Assembly: GCF_000003605.2 (NCBI RefSeq)
Contig: NW_003153251.1
Coordinates: 164,316-217,756 of the forward strand
Direction of reading: 5' to 3'
Source: Saccoglossus kowalevskii
Lineage: Eukaryota > Hemichordata > Enteropneusta > Harrimaniidae
DNA: 53,441 nt
Shown: piece after piece, positions 45,296 to 53,441 of the stretch
Layout of the letters: the number at the start of each line of letters is the position of its first letter
Numbering within the stretch: position 1 is the stretch's first letter
Position numbers and translations under genes: made by a program
Notes under the pieces: model-generated
The model's input: the letters and a program-made list of their open reading frames with translations, nothing else
The model's database searches: none
What the model was told of the DNA's origin: nothing

Positions 45296-47429
45296 TAAAA
45301 CTAACAATTGATTGTTTAATTGTGAATATTGGGTTTCAACTTGTTTCTAATCACGTTGTATTGTACGAGCTGTATTCTGTTTCAAAGGAACAGTTATGAC
45401 AAACTAAATTATGAGAAACAAAAAATCTGAATATATGGTCGATTAAAATATATAACATATGTACAAGTATTTGTTCAATTTGTTAAAATCGGAGACACAA
45501 AACACATATTCTGTATTTTTTCATGAATAGTTTTTGTTTTAAATACAACATACTTGTTATATTTTACAATGATTGTTTTATTTTATCTGAAATAGTGTTT
45601 AATTGAGTCGAAAAAATCATAAATTATAAATCCAGAAAAAACATAATTAATGATAATCATTATGCAAAGTTATGCTAATTGTCATACATTTTCTTATCGA
45701 TGAATACGATTATTACTGCAATTTAGTTTGACACTAATTTTACATTTCCATCCTAAGAATCAATGCAGTTTTATGATAAAATTAACCTTACAACAGTGCA
45801 GCTCAATGTTGTATTGGTTGTCTTTGAAACAGGCCATTTAATGTTAGTGACCCAACTATTTCCTCTACGTGCAAATTTTTTTGAAAGTTGAGATGTTTGA
45901 GGCCAATAAAATATAGGATGTGGTTTCATGTGGGTGTTGCTCTCATTTTTGGGCTCATAATGGGAATGATCACTGGTATAACCACACTGCACGAAGTCTT
46001 GTCTCACATGCTCATTTGCTAATTGCAAATGAGTCTTTCATTAATTCTCTCATCAAATAAAATAAAATTAATAAAAGTAGACGATTTTTCACTTTGTATA
46101 TGTGTAACTGTGTGCGAATTCCATTTAGAATATATTAATGCGTTTTCTTTCGTTTAAATTTAAATTATGTTGCTATCAAATACATGTGAGATCATTGTTG
46201 TACATTGTTAAATTAACACATATCTTATCTAAGCCGCACTTCATGGCACTCTATAAATAACTATAAATAAGGCATCTTCATAATTGTCTTGCATTGATAT
46301 TTAACATGTTCATTTGGTGAAAGTATTATTTTGGCATATATATAAAAGTTAAGCCATTAAGCCAATGCCACACAAGTACCAAGTACAGTGACTGTGATAC
46401 ATCTCCCTTTGATAGCAAATACATGAAAAAAAGTAAGAAAAAGCGGTGCATATTCAGCTTTAGTTACTGAAAATAAACCAGCATTTTAAGTTGCTTACAT
46501 ATATGTCATTTTTCTGACTACGTGAAAAACAGATATAACATTATAATGTAACACGGTGGAAACTCGACATCGATCCATAACCATATCCATATTATATCTT
46601 ACAAGACAGACAAGATTATAGTCTATCACTAAACGTGGCATATGTGTAAACCATCATATATTCACTAGTTTTGGCAAAATATATATTTCTGAGACGTATA
46701 TATAAGTCTGCTTTGGACGTTGGAATATTTTACAGATATAGTCGTATGTAATTGCGTTTTTTTATATACACAGCCTAATATTAGTTCGCCAATGCTGGAA
46801 TTCTAATGAAACACTTTTCCAAATTTAACTTTATCGGCATTTATGCGAATACACAAATTAATCATCACATGCTGATTAATATGTTTTGCCTTTAAACGTT
46901 AATGTTTTCTTTGGGCTAAAAACAGAAGAAAAAAACAGAATACTAAATATAGGTTTTCATGTTTTTTCATGCACGAAATATAAACAGACGGAAGATTGAA
47001 TTGTTTTCCCATCAATCAAATTAATCCCGCGTTATGTCATGTGACCACTAGTGAGCTCACATACATTTACTGTTCCATGAACAGCCTCAAAACCACAATT
47101 CAACAGCATTTTTCATTTGTTATATTTATGCCTGGTGTTGCATTTGTATAGTTCAACATATAAACATTGTGATGTGTTTATTTGTATGGAATATGACTAC
47201 TGGCGGATCAACCAGGTAATTGGGCCCACCACCTATGGAGGAGGCAGGGCACAAGGGCAGCCATGGTCGTAATAAAAACACACATTCCTCGAGGTCAGCG
47301 CTGAGGTGGGTATGTATTAGAATTGCCACAGCTATCCAAGTAACGAACAAAGGAAACATAATTAAACTCAATGCTCACTATCACGTACGATTTTTTATGT
47401 CACTTTTTTATGTTAACTTTATGTCAAAA
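45296..47429. other. AT-rich intergenic region, no gene
   Basis: The only frame of note is 46028-45771 (-), 85 codons with an ordinary composition (DFVQCGYTSDHSHYEPKNES) but no motif I recognise. A GC-richer patch at 47215-47330 has no clear origin. The rest is AT-rich with poly-A/T and TATATA tracts. Confidence 0.4.
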
Positions 47430-47995
47430 AACAATTGAATTTACTGCAACACGCCATTGGAATTCCCTTCCTAGCACAATTAAAAATGAAATAAACAGAC
47501 AAAGTCAGTGAAACGACGAAATGTCTACTATAATTTCATTTCATATGTTTTTATTTATATATATATAAACACATATATATTTGTAAGTTTATTGTTACTC
47601 TTCTGACTTTGTATGATTGAGTAATTGACAAAAATGCTTCAATCAGTATATTTTCTTTTATCTCTTTTGTTAATTTAATACGTTGAATCTATTCAATTAT
47701 TTAAATGTACAACTACCTGTATATAACTTAGTAATATTATTATTTACTGTTTATTTTGTTCATTCTTTACAAAGGTTCATGGACTAGACTAGTTCTAGGG
47801 AACTATTTTCGTGATCCTCACTATAAACAATTTATATAAATATCTAAAAATATATATTTATTTAAAATTCAAATTATACACTTATTTACTTAATTTTATT
47901 TACTCATTTGTTTATATATCACATTTATTTGTATATTATTATATGTATATATGGTTATAGTGAAATAAACTTCATCCATTCATTCATTTGTTTTC
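47430..47995 (+). mobile_element. LINE 3' end with (ATTC)n tail, CR1/L2-like style
   Basis: At 47436-47510 the plus strand reads RHWNSLPSTIKNEINRQSQ, the WNSLP motif that ends the ORF of many jockey/CR1/L2-type LINEs. About 480 bp of T/A-rich sequence follow, ending in GTGAAATAAACTTC and an (ATTC)n run near 47977-47993, a common 3' terminus for such elements. No RT precedes it, so it is 5'-truncated. Confidence 0.45.
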
Positions 47996-48136
47996 AAATG
48001 TTTAATAATACACCATTTAACATTGACCTCTACTCATTACTTATCAGGTATGCTCACAATTACATTCACTACGATTATTGCAAAACACTGAACCTTTCTA
48101 ATAGCCTTTTTTTCAGAAAAACCTATAAGTAAACCA

Positions 48137-48205
48137 ATGGCTTTGTTGTTAGATGCTCTACATTTTGTAGTTGATATTGTAGGTTCGACCCCTTCCGATG
48201 GCAAA
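48137..48205 (+). repeat. Possible tRNA-derived SINE head
   Basis: TGGCTTTGTTGTTAGATG resembles an RNA polymerase III A box and GGTTCGACCCC, about 40 bases on, resembles a B box. No full tRNA fold is evident. Confidence 0.3.
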
Positions 48206-48602
48206 CTTCTTCTATAATCGAAAGTCTATCTCCTCGTCAACTTCAGACGTTGCACCTCGACTGACGCTGTTCAGCACTAGTCAAAGAGCAAGATTTTATT
48301 TACCATAACGGCTAACAAAATATGCTACAGTTACCCAAGTAAGACAATGCTGATTTCCAAAATATGCTAAAGTTTTCTGTTGCAATTACACCCCGCATAT
48401 GACTACAAGTGACCATTTGACCAATCACAGTATACACAATTAGACATCAAATTGTCGAGTGTGACGAAACATTAAAAGATACAATCTCAGAGTCAACAAA
48501 CTAACATATACACATATACCATAGTCTAAGTGTAAAATCGAAGAAAATGTTGTAATGGTGATTACATACGTTTTAAATATGCAGTTTCAGGTGTTTTTAT
48601 TT
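48206..48602. other. Spacer downstream of the third transporter, no gene
   Basis: Nothing recognised. Confidence 0.4.
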
Positions 48603-49643
48603 TTATTTGGGTTGCCGGACAAGTTTTGTTTCTTCGTCTATTTTGTCTTTGGTTTCAAAGCACGTAAATACAAATACAATAATAGAACTAAGAATTACAA
48701 GAGTAGCTCCGATTATTTCTAAATTAACCACCTGTTTATCAAATACAATTATATCAGCTATAAAGCTGACAACAATAGCGATGTTTACTAGGATTGTGGT
48801 TTTACCAGCACTCTGCAACTGTAGGGATCTGTTAAAAGAGTGTAAGTAAGCACCAAACGATGCTACCATTCCTACTAGATAAGCAATCGTGATAGTGTAT
48901 TCAGGTATCAATGTATATATCCGATCATTACTTGTAGGGTACACTAATATCAACATAATTATAACACCACATAACCCATTATAGAAAATTACAACTATTA
49001 GAGAAAGATCATCAGACATTGCTCTGGAACAAACTGTGCCAATAGACAGCCATATTCCTGCTAAAAGGGCGTACACATACCCGAGGAAAGGCGAATATGT
49101 GTTACTGCCAAATATGAATTCAGGTCTCGATATTAATATGATACCAGCAACATTTATGACAACACCAATGCAGTCGCGGGGTTTACACTTCTCTTGTATG
49201 AATATGCAGGCAAACACAGGTGAAAAAAGTGGTAATGTTCCTGCTGCTATTGAGGTTGAATCTCCCATTCCAATCCCATTCATTGCGTAGTAGAAGGCTA
49301 GGTCTGCTCCATTCTCACTAATACTTTTCACAATGCTCAAAATAGTGTCTTTCCGTTTGAGTTTCAGAATATTAATTTTCTTGTAGACGAGCAACGGGAT
49401 AGTTATTGCCATCATCATCAATGATTTGACAAGTAAAACCTGTGATGGTGAATAACCAATCTTGACACATAAAAGAGCGAATATATCAGAGATAGCTAGA
49501 CTTGCACCTGACAGTAATCCCATCGTTATTCCTAGCAAAGTTGTCCTGTAGTTGCTTTTCCGGTGCAGTGGTATGCTTTCTTCATTTTCCTTCACATCAT
49601 TTCTTTCAGTGGTAACTAGTAGTTTTGAGAACAATTCAAACAT
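48603..49643 (-). CDS. SLC35G-like EamA (DMT) transporter, paralogue 3, 346 residues
   Basis: A single open minus-strand exon. An in-frame ATG 17 codons upstream (49694) exists, but the ATG at 49643 (MFELFSKLL) is the one shared with the paralogue at 41920. The protein has two EamA repeats and about ten helices: LLGITMGLLSGASLAISDIF (helix 1), IGMGDSTSIAAGTLPLF (helix 4) and FQEK-type E after helix 4. The tail is FETKDKIDEETKLVRQPK. The middle of the gene is nearly identical in DNA to paralogue 2 while the 3' end is clearly more diverged. It appears intact. By family it should move a small metabolite across a membrane; the substrate is unknown. Confidence 0.85.
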   Translation of the reverse strand: MFELFSKLLVTTERNDVKENEESIPLHRKSNYRTTLLGITMGLLSGASLAISDIFALLCVKIGYSPSQVLLVKSLMMMAITIPLLVYKKINILKLKRKDTILSIVKSISENGADLAFYYAMNGIGMGDSTSIAAGTLPLFSPVFACIFIQEKCKPRDCIGVVINVAGIILISRPEFIFGSNTYSPFLGYVYALLAGIWLSIGTVCSRAMSDDLSLIVVIFYNGLCGVIIMLILVYPTSNDRIYTLIPEYTITIAYLVGMVASFGAYLHSFNRSLQLQSAGKTTILVNIAIVVSFIADIIVFDKQVVNLEIIGATLVILSSIIVFVFTCFETKDKIDEETKLVRQPK

Positions 49644-50261
49644 CTTGTTTTCTAGGTTGAGGTCTGTAATGCACAGTATGTTAGTGAATGGCATTTATAG
49701 GTACATGAATTACAACTATCACGTTCTTGTACGCACATGTATATTCAATATAATGCATGCATTAATTATAAGCTATAAATATTCATCACCTGGTAACTAC
49801 AACCAGAGAATAATACAACAGTCGAAAACTCTCAAGAAACTGTATCTAAGGCTTTTGTTGAGACTTACCAGAACAGATTACCCTTATGACATGGGTAAAT
49901 GTGGTTGTTTAGGATTGTCTCACACTTATTTCACAACGTTAACCATTTTTGCTGACTCTTGGACGTTCTGAAGATTATATTTCTTTTCACTAGTGTAAGG
50001 AAAATCAAACATATTTGTTTTCTATTATCTTTTTTTTACTTCTTAGAATCTATTATCGTTTATAATGTAGAATTGGGTGGTACATAAAGTAAAAAGAACA
50101 CATCGTTTCTTGAGTTTCGCCCTCTTACGACATGGGTGGGTGGTGTTCAAGTAACCCAAGATCAAATAAGATACCAGCATAAGTTATCACTGTACAGTCA
50201 TTGAGATTAAACCTTTTAAAAAAACGGATGTGTGAAAATTACTAGTTTTCCCTTTCCTATT
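49644..50261. other. Upstream flank of the third transporter, no further gene
   Basis: Contains the TACGCACATGTAT block shared with paralogue 2 (about 49730). No recognised frame; 49552-49971 (+) is antisense to the gene start. Confidence 0.4.
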
Positions 50262-51035
50262 GTAGTTGTGTTGTCTATTCCAATCCTATTCATGACATGA
50301 TCTGCTCCATTGTAACTAACACCGATAGCAACATTCAAAATTCAACATTCTGTGCGAGTTTAAGAAAATTATTTGTAGATAAGCATTGCGATAGTTATTG
50401 CCACCATCATCAATGATTTGACAAGTAAAACCTGTGATGGTAAACAACCAATCTTGATGAACAACAAAGAAAAGCAGTGATAATAGACCCATTGCATTTC
50501 CCACGAATGGTGTTTAGTAATATGAGGTTATCGAGAGGATACTGCAAAATATGCACGAAGACAGTACAGCGGGAGTATCGATCGACGCTGTCTGAGTGCA
50601 TACTTTGCACCATCCTCGTAATAACCTTTTTATTATTATATAGTTTTCCCTCCAAGGAATACATCATGGAAATGCCGAAATCCAAAAAGTTTAGAACAGA
50701 GTCAGCGAACATCTTTGTGTGGAGTCCGGTCAAACCCTGGTGGCAGCCATGTTTGTTTTTATTATTAGAGGACGCTTACGCGCGTAATCATTCCATATTT
50801 GGAGTTCGCATTCCCTTATATGATAGGATGAAAATGCCCCGTAAAATACCGCAAAATTAAGGCACGCTGTAACTTATGGCGTTACGGTGACAGATGTATG
50901 ATAATATTGTTTATTGTTCACTATCATCACTCGAAATGTTATTTTCTTGTCGGTAGCAAGAGACAAACATATTATTTTCGCTGGTAAATAAAGTAGAAGA
51001 AACATCGTTCCGTAAGTTACGCCCTTTATCTTCAA
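50079..51035 (+). repeat. Imperfect direct repeats flanking the truncated transporter copy
   Basis: GGTACATAAAGTAAAAAGAA with ACATCGTTTC and TTTCGCCCT (50079-50130) recurs as GGTAAATAAAGTAGAAGAAA with CATCGTTCC and TTACGCCCT (50985-51030). The copies are about 906 bp apart and face the same way. They might be ends of an unrecognised element or of a duplication. Confidence 0.45.
50262..50508 (-). pseudogene. Truncated fourth transporter copy
   Basis: About 245 bp align, in the same orientation, with the region of paralogue 3 at 49255-49530. Shared blocks include ATTCCAATCC, TCTGCTCCATT, GCGATAGTTATTGCC and AATGATTTGACAAGTAAAAC. Two internal deletions (about 10 bp after ATTCATG and several bases near 50350) destroy the frame. 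It covers only helices 1-4 of the transporter. Confidence 0.75.
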
Positions 51036-51732
51036 AGCGTCCCTGTGACATATAAAGATGTAAGTGTCGCAATTCACAGCGACGGTGACTGTACACGTCA
51101 CAAGTTGTCGTTGTGTGGAATATTGCTTACGTCAAAGACGTCACACAAAAGCTTCGTCGCTAGGGGGCGTGACTTATATAAACAATTGTCAGTCTCTGCT
51201 AAACTACATACTTGTGTGTTCGGTTTGCGTTTTGTGGAAGCAAATATGTTCAATCATATATACAATATTTTAGGCATACATTTGCTCATTATATCTGACA
51301 ATGTTATAAATACAAAACACAGCTTTTAACAAAAGAAATGGTTTAGGGAACAGGTTTAATTGGTTAACATAGTCCTTATGTATAGCAGTAATTTGTGTTC
51401 CTAAGATCTGATAAAGTTTGTTGGCTGCAAAGGACAAGGTGACGTCACTGTTATGAATCACTTCTGAATCACTTCGCCGACTTACTATGTTCTATTAACG
51501 ATAGCAATAACTACAACTTTGTCATGTTTGGAATATCCATATTGAATTTGAAAAGTGGTATTCAAAGAATAACTTTAGGTAAATCAACAGAAGCTAATGG
51601 TATACTTGCGGACAATTTGATATATTCTGATACTAAAGTATTATCCATTATGTCTTGTGGTCATTATTGTTCACTATGAGTCACGCAAATGTCAGACACC
51701 ATAATGGTTCTTAATGTAAATACATCCGGCGA
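50509..51732. other. Intergenic; CRE-like sites
   Basis: No supportable gene; the frame 50477-50860 (+) begins inside the truncated transporter. Perfect TGACGTCA lies at 51440, and ACGTCAAAGACGTCAC at about 51129-51144. Confidence 0.4.
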
Positions 51733-52440
51733 TTGGATATTATTAAATATAGTTTTATTACTATTGCTACCAGTATTTCTAAATTATATAAAATTATGAT
51801 TTTGTCTAGATGTGATATGTATTTGACTATTGACCATCAATTTTGGTTTAAAATAGGCCACTCAACCGATGCGTTTATTTTTTATTTTAAAATAGTTTAT
51901 TATTTTTTTTTATGAATGTTATAACAGCTTTTGATAGGGTTAATCCTTGTACGGTTTTTCCAAAGGCTGTTGATAGGAATATGCTTATTTTTATTGTTAG
52001 AATGCTAATCTTTTTATATCGAAATCAATTATTTTCTGAGCGATTGGGATCCACTACGTCTGCACCTTGTGAATTTGAGTGACGTCAGACAAGGTGGCAA
52101 CTGTATATGGTTGGAGCATAGAAGGTACTCATGTTAGGACCTTCCATGGGTGGAGTGAGCAATCACTTAGTAAATAGACAAGTTGGTTGTAATTTGGGTG
52201 GTTAGTGAATGAACCATCGATTTTATGCGGACAACATCGTGGTGATCTGTCCTTCTGTTAAAGGATTGTCTGGTTGATGAATGTAGCATGTATGCATGTA
52301 GTGTTATTTTTAATCCTGTTTCTATTTTTCTACTTCCATCACAATGTAGAAAAGTATTCAGCGTATTTCTAAAGTACACTGTTTTTATGCTAGGGCGCAG
52401 CCTTATTCATGGATTTGCCGACTGCTCATCTATCGAACCA
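51733..52440 (+). mobile_element. LINE reverse transcriptase remnant
   Basis: The plus strand reads ITIATSISKLYKIMILSRCD, then HQFWFKIGHSTDAFIF, then VITAFDRVNPCTVFPKAVDR, then SDVRQGGNC (about 52080) and RFYADNIVVICPSVKGLSG (52215-52270). These correspond in order to RT blocks 2, 3, motif A, the VRQGG block and the catalytic YADD, here YADN. Several frame changes and stops lie between. The copy is inactive; clade not assigned. Confidence 0.65.
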
Positions 52441-52803
52441 AAGATTTTTCAGGGTTGTATATTGTCCACCCTGATCTAATTATTGTATAGCAGGGTGTAA
52501 AGAGGGTCGGCATGGAGTATTTTCATAAGCTGTAATCAATCGCATTTATTATCGTAATTTAATGCAATTTAAATAAATAAAAAACGTAAATTCGTAGACA
52601 TGGGCAAGGTATAAAATGTAATCAGTTATTTTATTCGTCCGTAATTTGTACAAATTGATAATGATATTTATGTTTATGACGACGAAACTGATGAAATTAA
52701 GCAAATTAAGAACACATAGAGGTATGGCCAAGGCCAGTATATGTACCCAAATAATGTTACTAATAATTGTATTCACTCATCTACTTTGTCATGTATTGTG
52801 TAG
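52441..52803. other. Spacer between two LINE remnants
   Basis: AT-rich. The frame 52776-52549 (-) is hydrophobic by composition and unrecognised. Confidence 0.35.
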
Positions 52804-53441
52804 AATGTGAACAGTCTGAAAACTAAATGGACCAATCCTGACTTTCTGTTATTCTTATCTAAATATGGGGCTATGACATTATTTTTCTAACTGAAACATG
52901 GAGCGCACCTGAAAGCAAATTTGAAATTAATGGTTATGAAAGCTATCACAATTCACGTATAAAGCGCATGCGCTATGGTCGTACTTCTGGTGGCATTAGT
53001 ATCTTATATAAAACAGGGTATTTTAATGAGGTGAAATTGTTAAACAGTGAAGCGACTGATAGTATTGTCTGGTTTCTTTGCAGCACTGGTGATTCGAAAT
53101 ATTGTTTTGGCATTGTTTATTTTTCACCCCAGTATTCTAGCAGTTATTCTAATGAAATAAATTTTCAAATTTTGGAAGATAAATTGGCAAATAATATATC
53201 TAAATATCCGGAATATAAATTGTTTTGTTGTGGCGACTTTAACGGCAGAACGGCAACGAAACCAGGCTTTACTGAACAAGATAACAGGGATTTTTTCGCT
53301 GATCAAGTAAATATGCCAGAACCAGAGTTACCAAAAAGGTCTTCCCAGGATCGTGCAATTAATCCATTTGGCCATTTATTACTAGATTTATGTAAAAACT
53401 CTAATTTAAAAATTCTTAATGGCCGATTATTTGAAGATAAA
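52804..53441 (+). mobile_element. LINE endonuclease ORF, open to the window edge
   Basis: The frame from 52804 reads NVNSLKTKWTNPDFLLFLSK, then after a one-base shift near 52870 a frame stays open from 52872 to 53441 (190 codons). It carries the apurinic-like endonuclease motifs LTETWSAPESKFEINGYES, RTSGGISILYKTGYF, FGIVYFSPQYSS and FCCGDFNGRTATKPG, and runs off the window while still open. LINE endonucleases nick target DNA to prime reverse transcription. Apart from the shift this is the best-preserved LINE part here. It may be the 5' end of a longer copy continuing to the right. Confidence 0.75.

Noticed and set aside
45771-46028. 85-codon minus-strand frame with protein-like composition
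   Set aside because: No family, splice site or neighbour supports it; kept only as a note.
50477-50860. 127-codon plus-strand frame
   Set aside because: It starts inside the antisense transporter fragment and shows no recognisable domain.

Overview
This window looks like AT-rich, intron-bearing DNA from an animal, probably a marine invertebrate. Coding islands are sparse and split by in-frame stops, GT/AG splice sites can be read, and the transposon families (EnSpm/CACTA, Gypsy, several LINEs, a MITE, satellite-like repeats) are those of metazoans. Several families here are ones I associate with hemichordates, amphioxus, cnidarians and molluscs. A hemichordate or cephalochordate is my best guess, but nothing in the sequence fixes the species. 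An assembly gap of 890 N lies at 23004-23893.

The only apparently intact host genes are three intronless drug/metabolite-transporter genes of the SLC35G (EamA) type: 34769-35860 (+), 40886-41920 (-) and 48603-49643 (-). The two minus-strand genes are close paralogues. A fourth, truncated and decayed copy lies at 50262-50508. This cluster occupies the right-hand 20 kb.

The left and centre are mostly dead genes and nested mobile elements. From left to right they are: a Gypsy gag-protease fragment (1-944); a spliced but broken ROCO/Death-domain (DAPK-like) pseudogene (4920-6175); two isolated terminal exons (6713-6860 and 7933-8041, minus strand); a 75-bp minisatellite (about 8198-8470); a satellite-like repeat (9014-9990); a LINE fragment abutting a Gypsy fragment (10076-11350); and a 4.5-kb broken reading frame of a large family with zinc-binding, PIN/FEN-like and CXC-like modules (12154-16649).

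The most striking structure is nested. An EnSpm/CACTA transposon of about 9.1 kb (17808-26941, ends CACTACGTGAAA / TTTCACGTAGTG, flanked by TTT on both sides) sits inside a Gypsy-like element whose gag/protease half lies at 26942-27950 and whose linker/RT half lies at about 16950-17807. The EnSpm carries a spliced TNP2-type transposase on the minus strand. It has lost an internal segment, and its large intron holds the gap and an antisense THAP-like exon.

From 28.2 to 32.8 kb lie tandem copies of a repeat unit of about 0.9 kb. LINE remnants occur at 40.2, 47.4, 51.7 and 52.8 kb, the last open to the window edge. A diverged second copy of the PIN/CXC family lies at about 43.2-45.3 kb. No tRNA cluster, rRNA or CRISPR array was seen.
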